This document shows positions 8,903 through 18,154 of a stretch of DNA of 64,000 nt, piece after piece. Every line of letters starts with the position of its first letter. Position 1 is the stretch's first letter. The position numbers and the translations under genes are program-made. The notes beneath the pieces are model-generated. The model was given only the letters and a program-made list of their open reading frames with translations. It was not told the DNA's origin and searched no databases. The DNA is from Mesosutterella faecium (lineage in GTDB: Bacteria > Pseudomonadota > Gammaproteobacteria > Burkholderiales > Burkholderiaceae_F): NCBI RefSeq assembly GCF_022809315.2, contig NZ_JAKZJU020000002.1:124001-188000 (forward strand). The letters are read 5' to 3'.

Positions 8903-9847
8903 GCGCTGCGCTCCTGCGCCGCTGCCGACCTGGCCGAAGCGCTCGTCCTTAAGCGGCCCGGGCTCGTCCTCGCACCAGCGGTAGGCGGTGAGCGCGCCGC
9001 CGCTGCCCGCTCCGTAGTCCACGCAGGCGGCGAATTCAGACACGGGCCGGGGCTCGAGTCCGCAAAGGTTGTAGTGACCGAAGAAGGTGGGCTTTTCGGG
9101 CTTGAAGACGCACACGCTCTTTTCAAGCGGCAGGGGCGGTACGCGCTCGGGCGCCTCCATGAAAGCCGCGGCGCGGTAGCTCGCGGCCCGGTCGTCCCAC
9201 CAACGGATGCGCACGCGCCGCAGGAGCTTGCCGCGGCGGCTTCGGTAGGTGACCCCGGGCGGCAGTGGGAGCATGATGCCTGAAAGCACCCGCTCGAGCG
9301 CGTCATGCACCCTCCGGGCCCCGCGCTGCGTCTCGCCCCCGCGCGGGGGATTGAAGCGCCGGAACAGCGCTTCGCTCATGCGGCAGCCGCCCAGGGCCTG
9401 AGAGACCGTGCGCATCGCCTCCGGATCCCAGCAGGCGTGCACGGCCCGCAGGGGCCCAAGGTCGAGCCAGAGCGGCAGCGACATCATCCAGTCCAGAACC
9501 TCCTCGAAGTCCGGAGCGTTCTGGATGCGCCGCAGAAACGAGACGTGGCGCTCGCCGCGGTGGAAATTCTCGAGCCCCAGCCAGTCGCAGAGGTCGTTGT
9601 ACTCGTGATTGCCCATGAGGGCGAGGGCCGAACCCGAGCGCGTCATCGCCATCACGGTGCGCACCGTGGTGAGCTCGAAGTCGCCCCGATCGATCATGTC
9701 GCCCAGAAAGAGCGGCCTGCGGCCCGAAGGATGGCGCCAGACGTAGGGAGAGGACCGCTCGTAGCCCATCGAGTCGAAAAGCCGCTCGAGCAGCTCAAAG
9801 TGTCCGTGCACGTCCCCGATGATGTCCCAGCCCGGGCCCAGCGTCAT
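8837..9847 (-). CDS. Calcineurin-like metallophosphoesterase (PrpE/ApaH-like)
   Basis: This 336-residue soluble protein carries the full two-metal phosphoesterase set: GDVHGH (11-16), GDMIDRG, GNHEYN, a later HACWD and GHYN. These match the Ser/Thr phosphatase and symmetrical Ap4A hydrolase group. The substrate cannot be told from sequence. The C-terminal coding end overlaps the end of the response regulator on the other strand by 66 bp, and the last 30 or so residues are low in complexity, so the native stop may once have lain earlier. It is monocistronic. Confidence 0.8.
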   Translation of the reverse strand: MTLGPGWDIIGDVHGHFELLERLFDSMGYERSSPYVWRHPSGRRPLFLGDMIDRGDFELTTVRTVMAMTRSGSALALMGNHEYNDLCDWLGLENFHRGERHVSFLRRIQNAPDFEEVLDWMMSLPLWLDLGPLRAVHACWDPEAMRTVSQALGGCRMSEALFRRFNPPRGGETQRGARRVHDALERVLSGIMLPLPPGVTYRSRRGKLLRRVRIRWWDDRAASYRAAAFMEAPERVPPLPLEKSVCVFKPEKPTFFGHYNLCGLEPRPVSEFAACVDYGAGSGGALTAYRWCEDEPGPLKDERFGQVGSGAGAQRSAFPFLEAFQEPGDRLRLAHA

Positions 9848-9984
9848 TGTCTAATTTCCCCCTGCCTTTTCAAGGCTTACCGACTGCGGCCGAATTTTAG
9901 CAACATTCCGTGATGCTCTGATGACAGCCCGGGCAGACCGCGGGCCCTGCGATTAGAATAGGAAACCGCCTTGTCGTATATAAT

Positions 9985-10004
9985 TAATTATCATTCTCAT
10001 TTAA
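9985..10004 (+). promoter_or_regulatory. Fur-like box upstream of the ABC transporter operon
   Basis: The sequence AATTATCATTCTCATTTAA matches the Fur consensus GATAATGATAATCATTATC at about 11 of 19 positions, and its reverse strand contains TGAGAATGATAATT, a common betaproteobacterial Fur core. It lies 14 bases before the permease ATG, within the leader or core promoter, a placement suited to repression. Confidence 0.5.
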
Positions 10005-10017
10005 TTCAAGCCGAACC

Positions 10018-10773
10018 ATGCCGCGCAGGCTTCTCTATCTTGTGCTTCCGACGCTGCTTTTCGCCCTCTGGGAGGGGGCTTCGCACAGCGGCCGCATCCC
10101 CGCGATCCTGCTACCCACGCCCGAATCGGTCTTCGCGGCCTTCTGCGCGCTCGCCTCTGACGGGACGCTTGCCGCGCACATCGCCTCCTCGGCCCGGCGC
10201 GCCTTCACCGGATTCGTACTTTCGGCGCTGCTCGGCGTCGGGCTCGGGGTCTTCCTCGCGGGCCACGAGAACGCGCGCCACGCGGGCAGCCTCCTGCTCG
10301 AGGCACTGCGGGTGACTCCGCCGCTCTCGCTTGTGCCGCTGCTCATCCTGTGGCTCGGGATCGACGAGGCCCCGAAGATTGCGATTGTTTTCCTCGCAAG
10401 CTTCTTTCCCGTCTATATGAACGCGCTCTCCGCTGTGCGGAGCGTGGATCCAGGACTTAAGGAAGTAGCGCTGCTGCTGCATTTCTCACCCTTCGAGCGC
10501 TTCCGCTGCCTCACGCTGCCCGCGTCGCTGCCGGGAATCCTCACGGGCCTGCGGCTCGGCTTCGGCTACAGCTGGAGGGCTCTGGTGGGCGCGGAGCTCA
10601 TCGCCTCGTCCTCGGGGCTGGGCTTTCTCATCAGCGAATCAGCGGAGCTCTCGAAGACTGATGCGATCTTCGTGGGCATCATTACGATCGCGGTCCTCGG
10701 CGTGGCGGCCGACGCAGCGCTTCAGGCGCTTCTGAGCCTCGCTTCGGCCAGAATCAGGAGCGGCGGACGATGA
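10018..10773 (+). CDS. ABC transporter permease, SsuC/TauC family
   Basis: The 251-residue protein has six or so membrane helices and the EAA-type loop PASLPGILTGLRLGFGYSWRALVGAELIAS, typical of nitrate/sulfonate/taurine-type importers. It is the first gene of a tight operon and its stop overlaps the ATPase start (ATGA). There is no clear ribosome binding site before the ATG at 10018. The substrate is unknown; the nearby Fur-like box suggests something linked to iron supply rather than sulfonate. Confidence 0.8.
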   Translation: MPRRLLYLVLPTLLFALWEGASHSGRIPAILLPTPESVFAAFCALASDGTLAAHIASSARRAFTGFVLSALLGVGLGVFLAGHENARHAGSLLLEALRVTPPLSLVPLLILWLGIDEAPKIAIVFLASFFPVYMNALSAVRSVDPGLKEVALLLHFSPFERFRCLTLPASLPGILTGLRLGFGYSWRALVGAELIASSSGLGFLISESAELSKTDAIFVGIITIAVLGVAADAALQALLSLASARIRSGGR

Positions 10774-11534
10774 ATGCAGCCCTCATCTGCGAAAGCCTGT
10801 GCAAAACCTTCGAGACCCCGCGGGGCGCCGTGCGGCCGCTTCAGAACCTCTCGCTCCGGGCCGAGCCCGGGGAAATCGCTGCCGTGGTGGGCGAAAGCGG
10901 CTGCGGAAAGACCACGCTTCTGCGGATCATCGCCGGACTCGAGAGGGCCGAGGCCGGCCGGGTGCGGTTCGAGGGGGCGTCGGGCGAGCCCGCCTCGCCC
11001 CGGATCGGGGTCGTCTTCCAGGAGCACCGGCTCTTTCCCTGGATGACGGTGCGGGAGAACATCGAGCTCGCGGTGCGCCGGCTGCCGGCCCCGGAGCGGC
11101 GCCGCCGGTGCGGCGAAATCCTGGAGCTTGTGCGGCTTTCCGGATTTGAAGAGGCCTATCCCAGAGAGCTCTCCGGAGGGATGGCGCAGCGCGTGGGGCT
11201 CGCCCGGGCCTTGGTCGGCTCGCCCGATGTGCTTCTCATGGACGAGCCCTTCGGGGCGCTTGACGCGCTCACGCGCCACAGCCTCTACCGGGAGTTCGTC
11301 CGGGTGCACGCCGAGCGGCCCGCGACGACGTTGCTCATCACCCACGACGTCACCGAGGCGGTGCTGCTCGCGCGGCACGTCCACGAAATCGGCGGGGGGA
11401 GGCTGCTGCGGACCTTCGACGTCCCCTTCCCCTACCCGAGGACCCTGTCCACGCCGGGACTGGGCGGACTGAGCGACCGGATCCTCGCAACTTTTCTTCA
11501 ACCAAGCCTCAGCAGCATTCAACCCAAGGAGTGA
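10770..11534 (+). CDS. ABC transporter ATP-binding protein, SsuB/TauB family
   Basis: The 254-residue protein has Walker A GESGCGKTT (about 38-46), Q-loop FQEHRLFPW, signature LSGGMAQRVGLARAL, Walker B VLLMDEPFGALD and switch histidine THDVTEA. It powers the permease encoded four bases upstream and acts as a dimer on the inner face of the membrane. The end of the gene is followed within 10 bp by the binding-protein gene. Confidence 0.88.
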   Translation: MNAALICESLCKTFETPRGAVRPLQNLSLRAEPGEIAAVVGESGCGKTTLLRIIAGLERAEAGRVRFEGASGEPASPRIGVVFQEHRLFPWMTVRENIELAVRRLPAPERRRRCGEILELVRLSGFEEAYPRELSGGMAQRVGLARALVGSPDVLLMDEPFGALDALTRHSLYREFVRVHAERPATTLLITHDVTEAVLLARHVHEIGGGRLLRTFDVPFPYPRTLSTPGLGGLSDRILATFLQPSLSSIQPKE

Positions 11535-11540
11535 ATTTTT

Positions 11541-12491
11541 ATGAACCTCAAGCACTGGGCCGCGGCCTTTGCCGCCGCGGCAATCTTCACCGCCTCCGGC
11601 GCCGCGCTCGCCGCTATGCCCAAGGAACTCAACATCGTCTATGTGAAGGCTCCCTTCAATCTTCAGAACATGGTGATGAAGCAGCAGGGGCTGCTCGAGA
11701 AGGCCTTCGCGAAGGACGGAGTCAAAGTGAACTGGAAGACCATCACCTCCGGCTCCCAGCAGAGCCAGGCGATGGCAGCCGGCGCCGTGGACATCTCGGC
11801 CGTCATGAACACCGCCTCCCTTCTCATGGCCAACGGTGCGGGCAACCCGGTGCTTATCGCCAGCGGCGTCGCGCACCCGTCGGAGAATTTCGCGATCGTC
11901 GCGAAAAAGGGCGGTCCGGACTCGATCCGCGCGCTCAAGGGCAAAAAGGTAGTGGGGCCCCGCGGCACGGTGCTGCACCAGACGCTCGTGGCCGCGCTCG
12001 TTAAAAACGGCATGAAGCCCTTCGACGTCGAATTCATCTCGATGGGCATCCCCGCCGCGCTCTCGGCGGTCTCAAGCGGCCGGGCGGACGCGGCTCTGCT
12101 TGCGGCCTCCGCCATTGTGAAGGCCGAGGAGTCGGGCTGCCGGGTGATCACCCGCGCCACGGGTCTGGTGAACGTGAATCTGGTGATGACGGTGAGGAAG
12201 GGCTTTGCCGACCAGAGCCCGGAGGCCGTCGAGAAGGTCGTGCAGGTGCAGCGGGAAACCCTGAAGTGGATCCGCACGCACTGGAAGGAGGCGGTTGGAA
12301 TCGGCGCGAAGGAGCACGGCATCAGCTTTGCCCAGGCCGAGGCCCTCGCGAAGCGCTCGAATTACTACGACACCCTCACGGAAAAGGATCTGAAGGGGCT
12401 CGAAGAGGACCAGAAGTTCCTTGTCGACAACGGCATGATGGCCAGAAAGGTGAACGTGCGCTCGCTCGTGCTGCCGTCGGCGCTGCATTAA
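11541..12491 (+). CDS. ABC transporter substrate-binding protein, SsuA/TauA-like
   Basis: The 316-residue protein starts with a clear Sec signal (residues 1-25, ending ALAA) after an AGGAGT site eight bases before ATG. The mature part has the NMT1/SsuA layout: TSGSQQSQAMAAGAVDISAVMNTASLL around 70-97, LKGKKVVGPRGTVLHQTL, and a long helical C-terminus. It should capture the ligand in the periplasm and deliver it to the permease at 10018. No Cys lipobox is present, so it is a free periplasmic protein. The ligand is not predictable from sequence. Confidence 0.85.
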   Translation: MNLKHWAAAFAAAAIFTASGAALAAMPKELNIVYVKAPFNLQNMVMKQQGLLEKAFAKDGVKVNWKTITSGSQQSQAMAAGAVDISAVMNTASLLMANGAGNPVLIASGVAHPSENFAIVAKKGGPDSIRALKGKKVVGPRGTVLHQTLVAALVKNGMKPFDVEFISMGIPAALSAVSSGRADAALLAASAIVKAEESGCRVITRATGLVNVNLVMTVRKGFADQSPEAVEKVVQVQRETLKWIRTHWKEAVGIGAKEHGISFAQAEALAKRSNYYDTLTEKDLKGLEEDQKFLVDNGMMARKVNVRSLVLPSALH

Positions 12492-12588
12492 GATAAGCCG
12501 CAGGGGCGGGGCCGGGAAGAGCCGCCCTCCTTCTACCCCCGGCTCCGCCGGAAACGCTTCCTTTTTCCCCGCGAGGAGAACCGCCGCC

Positions 12589-13146
12589 ATGGAGCTCACG
12601 GCACCAGCCACCCTTCGGATCCGAGACCACGGGATCGAGCTCGCCATCCCCTTTGAAGCCTGCCGCCTCTACCACGGCGAGGACAGCATCGGGGGGCTCG
12701 CCTTCGGGTACCGGCTCGTGTGCTTTGCACTCTCGAAGCTCTCGCCCGGGCGGACCGCGGACCGCAGGGATTTCCGCTTCAAAACCGCCTTCCCCGGCCC
12801 GGGCGTGATCGACGCGCTCGAGATGACGACCCGCGCGGTCTCGCGGGGCGCGCTCGAGGTGATCCCGCCGGAGAGCGCCCCCCGCTGCGCCCCGGAGGCC
12901 GTCTACGGGCGGCTTTACTTTGAGGCTTCGCTCGGGGACCCGGGGCTTTGCCTCTGCGCGCGAGAGGGAATCATGAGCGAAGACTTCATCCGCACGGGCC
13001 GCTCCGTGAAGGCCGGAGGCCGCGATCCGGCACTTCTTGCACACTGGACGGAGTTGAAGCGAGCTCTCGCGCGGGCCGCGATGGCCGCGCGCGACGAGGA
13101 GCTCTTTGCCATCGTTCCCGAGGGCGGGGAGACGCGCAATGCCTGA
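12589..13146 (+). CDS. Uncharacterised protein, weakly FmdE-like, in the ABC operon
   Basis: The 185-residue soluble protein follows an AGGAG site. The part CRLYHGEDSIGGLAFGYRLVCFALSKL followed by FPGPGVIDALEM resembles the N-terminal pattern of FmdE-like proteins (HGHxCPGLAxGYR ... GPGxxDAIQ), although the cysteine after HGH is missing. FmdE-like proteins are associated with molybdopterin or metal metabolism, but their activity is poorly known. It sits 97 bp after the binding-protein gene and overlaps the next small gene by 8 bp, so it belongs to the same transcription unit. Function is open; the family link is tentative. Confidence 0.6.
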   Translation: MELTAPATLRIRDHGIELAIPFEACRLYHGEDSIGGLAFGYRLVCFALSKLSPGRTADRRDFRFKTAFPGPGVIDALEMTTRAVSRGALEVIPPESAPRCAPEAVYGRLYFEASLGDPGLCLCAREGIMSEDFIRTGRSVKAGGRDPALLAHWTELKRALARAAMAARDEELFAIVPEGGETRNA

Positions 13147-13450
13147 GAGCGTCATCACGCGCTGCAGCCAGAAAGGCGTCCGGGTGCTGGTCTACGGGCG
13201 CAGCAAAAGCCGCCCCGGCGAACCCGAGCGGCTCCTCTTTGAAGTAAAGGGCGCGCTTGAGAGCTGGAGCCCGGAGCGGGTGACCGTGACGGACTTTTCG
13301 GGGCTCGAGGCCGACTACGGCCCTGACGGGCGAGAGGACGACGACACCGATCTGATCGAACGGCTGCGCGCGGGAGACTCGAAGGCGATCTGGAGCGTCT
13401 TTTTCCTCGCGGCGGTGCTTCTTGTGGCCTGGGCGACGGGCAGCCTTTAG
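13139..13450 (+). CDS. Small protein with one C-terminal membrane helix
   Basis: The start at 13139 is chosen because it overlaps the end of the previous gene by 8 bp, as in a coupled operon; an earlier in-frame start would run far into that gene. The 103-residue product has a polar N-terminus with a small beta-rich stretch (RVLVYGRSKS...RLLFEVKG), an acidic middle (DGREDDDTDLIERL) and one hydrophobic helix at the end (AIWSVFFLAAVLLVAWATGSL). It is probably tail-anchored in the inner membrane. No family was recognised. It closes the five-gene ABC operon. Confidence 0.6.
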   Translation: MPESVITRCSQKGVRVLVYGRSKSRPGEPERLLFEVKGALESWSPERVTVTDFSGLEADYGPDGREDDDTDLIERLRAGDSKAIWSVFFLAAVLLVAWATGSL

Positions 13451-13481
13451 GCGGCAGCCCGGCCCCTGCCTTCAAGCGGCC

Positions 13482-15755
13482 TTACTGGATGTGCCCCCAC
13501 ATGAAGTAAATGGCGCTGTCGCCCCCAAAGGTGCGTCCCCCCACCAGGTAGATCGGCCCCACCCAGGTGTCGGCACCGAGGAAGACTCCCGCCGCGCTCT
13601 TCCAGCCCGGGTGCTCGCCGTCCAACTTGTTGTAGGCCCGGCCGCCTTCCACCGTCACCCCGGCCCAGACTGGAGCGCCGATCTGCGCGAGCCGCGAGCT
13701 CAGGTTCCTGTAGGCCATGAGGCGCGCGAATTCCATGTGGTCGCCCGAATAACGCCCGTAGCTCGAGCCCGACAGGTTGAAGGCGCCGCCCAGCTTGAAT
13801 GTGCCCTCAAGCGGCGAGCGGCCCGCCTTCACGGTCCCGGCGAAGGTCCAGGGGCCGGCCGTCGTCGCCCCGGTCGCGCTCAGCTCGTAGCCGGTCTTCA
13901 TGCCGCTTCTTCCCATCTCGTCCCAGAAACGCACCCCGAGCGCGTCGATCTTGTAGCCTGCGGTGGGGAAGCTCGTGCTATTCAGGCGGTCGAGCTTGAA
14001 GCGCACGAAGTTTCCGAAGCCGCGGGTGTCCCTCACGTCGCGCTCGCCCGTGCCCACGACGCGGTTGGGCTTGAGAAGCGTGTAGCCCAGCCCCGCGGTG
14101 GCCACGCCATAGCGGCCGAGCTCGTAGCCGAGCTCCACCGAGCCGATGAGCTGCTTGTTCTGCCAGGTGCCGGCCCGGATGTCGCCCTCGTAGACGTCAT
14201 AGTCCTCGCGCCCAATGGAAAAGCGCGGATTGAGGAACACGGGGCTTGCAACGCCCAGGGGCTGGTAGTAGCTCAGCTGCAGGCCCTCGTCCTCGCCGAT
14301 CTGCACGGCGGTCTTCAGCTCCCCGCCCCAGGCGTTGATCCAGCCGAGCGTGTGTTCGAGCATGAAGCTGAAGGTGTGGTCGTCGCGGAAATTGGTCTGC
14401 AAGCGACCGCCCACGCGGAAGGCCGAATACCCCCAGGTCTTCTCCTGTGGCTCGAAGACGAGCATCTCGGTGCCATCGGGGCCGGGCTCGAAATGGTAGG
14501 GCACGGAGAGGAAATCGTCGTCCTGCCAGATGCGCTGCGCCGCCCGCTCGACCTGCGCCGTGGTGACGACGTCGCCCCTCTTCAGCTTGATCTCGCGCTC
14601 GACGTTGACAGGGTTGACCACCTTGAGTCCCTCGACCCGCACGCCCGCGAGCACGTGCCGCCCGGTGATCTCGGTCGCGCTGCGGCGCTGCTCGCTCCAG
14701 GCGAGGAACTCGCTGCGGGGAACGGCGAGGCTGCGCAGCCTCGGCAGCACCTTTCTCGCCGCCTCCTCGCCCGCGCGGATGATCTCGTCGGCCTTGTCGA
14801 AGTCGCCCGAAGAGTACTGCTCGAGGTCGGGCACGATGAAGATGTCGCGCGGCGTGAGCTCGCTGATGCTCTTCTGCACGTTCTGCTCGGTGAGGATGTT
14901 GATCATCTGCCCCATGACGCCCGCGAGCGTGTTGAGCTTCGAGCGCGGGGAGAGCGGCGTGCCCACGTTCACCGCGATCACGATGTCGGCGCCCTGCTTC
15001 CTCGCCTCCTCGACCGGGAGGTTCTGCACGAGACCGCCGTCGGAGATGAGATGTCCCTTCCACTCGGCCGGCGCGAAGGCTCCCGGAATCGACATCGAGG
15101 CGCGCATCGCCTGTGAGAGCAGGATGTCCTTCTGCAGCACGAGGGCACGGCCCGTCTCAAGGTCGGTGCCGAAGGCCGCAAACGGGATCGGCAGCCGCGA
15201 GAGGTCCGTGATGCGGCTTGCCGGCTCGTTCACGCGCGACAGGAACAGATCGAGCTCCTGGGTCGTAATGATGCCGTAGGGCAGCGCGAAGCCCTGCGGC
15301 CCGATGCCGAGCTCCGTGTCGGAAAGCCCGTGCTCCTTGTCTTCTTTGCGCCGCCAGTTCATCTCGGCGCGGTCAGGCTTCGGCGCGAACATCTTCTGCC
15401 AGTTGACGCCTTTGATGATTTTCTCGATCTCCTCGGGGCTGTAGCCCTCAGCGTAGCCCCCGCCCACCATGGAGCCCATGGAGGTGGCGGTGATGAGGTC
15501 GACCTTCACGCCCGCTTCCTCGAGCACCTTGAGCACCCCCACGTGCGCGAACCCGCGGGCGCCGCCGCCCGAGAGCACGAGCCCGATCCTCGGACGCCGG
15601 ACGGTCTCGGGTCGCCTCTGGCCTGGCGAGGGGGCCGGAGCGGACTGAACCGCGGCGGGCTGCGTCTGCGGGGCAGGCGCGGGGGAGGAGAATCCGTCGG
15701 CCCGGACGCCGGAGGCGGCAAAGGAGAAAAGGACGAGAAAGGCGGCGAATTTCAT
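13482..15755 (-). CDS. Patatin-like phospholipase autotransporter (PlpD type, type Vd secretion)
   Basis: The 757-residue protein has a signal peptide (1-19), a Pro/Gln/Ala-rich linker, a patatin lipase domain (about 55-330), one POTRA domain (about 370-450) and a C-terminal Omp85-like beta-barrel. The oxyanion motif GGGARG is at 63-68, the nucleophile is S92 (TSMGS) and the aspartate is D239 (SDGG), so the dyad is intact. PlpD-type proteins place a phospholipase A at the cell surface or release it. The start at 15755 is preferred because an upstream in-frame start would put a Phe-rich stretch ahead of a normal signal peptide. The gene is monocistronic. The last residues (FMWGHIQ) are not the usual terminal Phe. 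Confidence 0.85.
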   Translation of the reverse strand: MKFAAFLVLFSFAASGVRADGFSSPAPAPQTQPAAVQSAPAPSPGQRRPETVRRPRIGLVLSGGGARGFAHVGVLKVLEEAGVKVDLITATSMGSMVGGGYAEGYSPEEIEKIIKGVNWQKMFAPKPDRAEMNWRRKEDKEHGLSDTELGIGPQGFALPYGIITTQELDLFLSRVNEPASRITDLSRLPIPFAAFGTDLETGRALVLQKDILLSQAMRASMSIPGAFAPAEWKGHLISDGGLVQNLPVEEARKQGADIVIAVNVGTPLSPRSKLNTLAGVMGQMINILTEQNVQKSISELTPRDIFIVPDLEQYSSGDFDKADEIIRAGEEAARKVLPRLRSLAVPRSEFLAWSEQRRSATEITGRHVLAGVRVEGLKVVNPVNVEREIKLKRGDVVTTAQVERAAQRIWQDDDFLSVPYHFEPGPDGTEMLVFEPQEKTWGYSAFRVGGRLQTNFRDDHTFSFMLEHTLGWINAWGGELKTAVQIGEDEGLQLSYYQPLGVASPVFLNPRFSIGREDYDVYEGDIRAGTWQNKQLIGSVELGYELGRYGVATAGLGYTLLKPNRVVGTGERDVRDTRGFGNFVRFKLDRLNSTSFPTAGYKIDALGVRFWDEMGRSGMKTGYELSATGATTAGPWTFAGTVKAGRSPLEGTFKLGGAFNLSGSSYGRYSGDHMEFARLMAYRNLSSRLAQIGAPVWAGVTVEGGRAYNKLDGEHPGWKSAAGVFLGADTWVGPIYLVGGRTFGGDSAIYFMWGHIQ

Positions 15756-15845
15756 GGCGCGCTGAAAACAAAATCTAAAACAAAAGAAAAACACCTTTAG
15801 GATAGCGTATCTGGGTTCGTCTTCCTATTAGCCGCCGGGGCAATC

Positions 15846-16547
15846 TCAGACGGCTTTCCTTATAAAAAAGAAGAAGATCGGGGCAAAGCCCGCGCTGGAA
15901 AAGAGCATGCGCGGGCGACCGAGGCTTTCCATAAGCTCGCAGCCGCAGCGCAGCACCCACTCGTCGCAACCCGCGGGCCCGAGGAGGGTGAGGCCGACCG
16001 GCGCGCCCTGCAGAGTACCCAGCGGCAGCGACAGCGAGGGCAGCCCCGCGAGTCCCGCCGGAGAAAGCACCGCAAAGGCGCTCGAACGGAAATGCTCCAT
16101 GTCCGCGTCGCTGCCCGAGTGAAGCGGCCCGGGGCCGGGCAGCGTCGGAAACACGAGGAGGCCGCCCCCGGCGAGCTCTTCGTCAAGAAAGGCTTTGATC
16201 CGGGAGCGCTCTTCGCGCCAGGGCCGCAGGTCCTCCGAAGCCGCCTCGCGCGCGAAGGCGAAGCGCTCGCGCACGCCGGGTCCAAGCGCGGGGTACACCT
16301 GCTCGATGAAGGAGCCCCAGCTGCGCCAGGCTTCGGCCGCCTGAAGGTGGCGGAAGGCTTCTGCGAAGCACCCGAGGGTACAGGGCGCAAGACGCGCCTC
16401 CTCCTCTCCGCCCCAGAGCGCGCGGGCCTCGGAAAGCGGCCTCGAGAAGGCCTCGTGCAGCTCCTTCGGGACCGCCGCCCAGGCGTCCGCGGGCAGCAGC
16501 AGCCGAGGCCTTGCGGGGAAGGCCTTTTCGTCGGGCCCGCAGAGCAC
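15846..16547 (-). pseudogene. Amidase signature family, C-terminal fragment
   Basis: The 233 codons match only the second half of amidase-signature enzymes: FAVLCGPDEKAFP near the front and AGLAGLPSLSLPLGTLQGAPVGLTLLGP near the end. The first half, with the catalytic Lys and two Ser, is missing, and a TGA lies eight codons before the GTG at 16547. The end (APIFFFFIRKAV) also looks improvised. It is a deletion remnant, probably inactive. Confidence 0.7.
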
Positions 16548-16708
16548 GGCAAAGGCGCGCTTCCTCCTTCAGACACGGGCTCTGTACTCACCGTCACGGC
16601 CGCAGCCGCTGGCTTTCTCCGGATGCAGAAAGCCCGCACCGAGGCCTGGGTCTTAAGGCGGGCACCGCCTTTGAAAGGAGGGAGGGCCTCCGGCGCCGCC
16701 TGTCCCTT

Positions 16709-17929
16709 TTAGTCCTGGCGGTAGTCCGCGAAGAAGTTTTTCAGCCTCGTGAGCGCCTCGGTGAGCTGCGGCACCTCCGAGAGGTAGACGATGCGGAAAT
16801 GATCCGGGTGAATCCAGTGGAAGCCCGCCCCGTGCGTGATGAGAATCTTCTCACGCTTCAGGAGGTCTAGCGCGAAGCGCTCGTCGTCCGTGATCCCGAA
16901 GCGCTTCGTGTCCATCTTCGGGAAGATGTAGAAGGCGGCGTCAGGCCGCTCGAAGGTGATGCCGGGGATTTCGGAGAGGAGCCTGCAGACGCAGTCGCGC
17001 TGCTCGTAGACGCGGCCTCCGGGCACGAGCATCTTCTCGGTTTCCTCGGGCATTGCGAGCGCCGGCGCGATGAGCGACTGCGCGGGCACGTTCGAGCAGA
17101 GCCGCATCGCAGAGAGCAGGTTCAGGCCCTCGATGTAGCCTTTCTTGCGCTCCTTGTTGCCCGCGAGGCACATCCAGCCGCAGCGGTAGCCCGCCATGAG
17201 GTGGGACTTCGAGAGCCCGTTCAGACTCACGGTGAGAAGGTCCGGCGCGAGCGAGGCAAGCGCCGTGTGCTTCTTGCCGTCCATCACGAGCCGGTCGTAG
17301 ATCTCGTCGGCAAAAAGGATCAGATCGTGCTCGCGGGCGATCTTCACGATGCCCTCAAGGATTTCCTTCGGATAGAGCACGCCGGTCGGATTGTTCGGGT
17401 TGATGACCACGATGCCCTTGGTGCGGTCCGTCACCTTCGAGGCCATGTCCTTCAGGTCCGGGTACCAGTGCGACTTCTCGTCGCAGATGTAGTGCACGGC
17501 CTTACCGCCCGCGAGAGTCACCGAGGCAGTCCACAGCGGATAGTCCGGTGCGGGCACGAGCACCTCGTCGCCGTTGTCGAGCAGCCCCTGCATCGACATC
17601 GTGATCAGCTCGCTTACGCCGTTGCCGGTGTAGATGTCGCCCACCCCCACGTTCGGGATGTCCTTCTTCCTGCAGTACTCGGCGATCGCCTCGCGGGCCG
17701 ACAGCAGTCCGTGGGAATCCGAGTACCCCTCGGTGTCGGGCAGGTTCTCGCGCAGCTTCTCGACCAGAGACTCGGGCGTCTTGAAGTTGAAGTAGGCGGG
17801 GTTCCCGATGTTGAGCTTCAGGACGTCTTCTCCCGCCCGGCACATGCGGTTCGCCTCATCCATGATGGGGCCGCGGATGTCGTAGCAGACATGATCGAGT
17901 TTATGCGACTTGAGGTAGGTCTTCTGCAT
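16709..17929 (-). CDS. alaA: Alanine aminotransferase, AlaA type (PLP fold type I)
   Basis: The 406-residue enzyme has all class I/II aminotransferase landmarks: LKLNIGNP (38-44), NPNNPTG (178-184), DEIYDRL, PLP lysine K241 in LNGLSKSHLMAGYRCGW, and the C-terminal FRIVYLSEV. It resembles E. coli AlaA, which makes alanine from pyruvate and glutamate in the cytoplasm. The length is as expected (AlaA 405 aa). The gene stands alone with no obvious operon partner. Confidence 0.85.
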   Translation of the reverse strand: MQKTYLKSHKLDHVCYDIRGPIMDEANRMCRAGEDVLKLNIGNPAYFNFKTPESLVEKLRENLPDTEGYSDSHGLLSAREAIAEYCRKKDIPNVGVGDIYTGNGVSELITMSMQGLLDNGDEVLVPAPDYPLWTASVTLAGGKAVHYICDEKSHWYPDLKDMASKVTDRTKGIVVINPNNPTGVLYPKEILEGIVKIAREHDLILFADEIYDRLVMDGKKHTALASLAPDLLTVSLNGLSKSHLMAGYRCGWMCLAGNKERKKGYIEGLNLLSAMRLCSNVPAQSLIAPALAMPEETEKMLVPGGRVYEQRDCVCRLLSEIPGITFERPDAAFYIFPKMDTKRFGITDDERFALDLLKREKILITHGAGFHWIHPDHFRIVYLSEVPQLTEALTRLKNFFADYRQD

Positions 17930-18040
17930 GATCAGAACCTTTGGCGCCGGATTTCGGGCGCAGGAATTTTTAGAAATTACTGAGGGATATTAGCTCAGGG
18001 AAGGCGCCCGGGCGGCCGGCCACCCCAAAACAGCGGGACG

Positions 18041-18096
18041 CCAAAAACAAAGTCCTGCCTTTCGGGGTGACGAGGATCCCCGCGAAAGGCAGGACT
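18041..18096 (-). terminator. Terminator of the classical autotransporter gene
   Basis: AGTCCTGCCTTTCGGGG at 18051 pairs with CCCCGCGAAAGGCAGGACT ending at 18096, apart from a small bulge. On the minus strand TTTGTTTTTGG follows the stem. Confidence 0.8.
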
Positions 18097-18154
18097 GGAG
18101 GAAAACGACAGGAAACTGCCCCGGGCCGCGTGCGGCCCGGGAGCTCAGGCCCTT

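Noticed and set aside
13422..15116. Open frame of 564 codons on the plus strand
   Set aside because: Antisense shadow of the patatin autotransporter, rich in Arg/His/Val with no recognisable domain.
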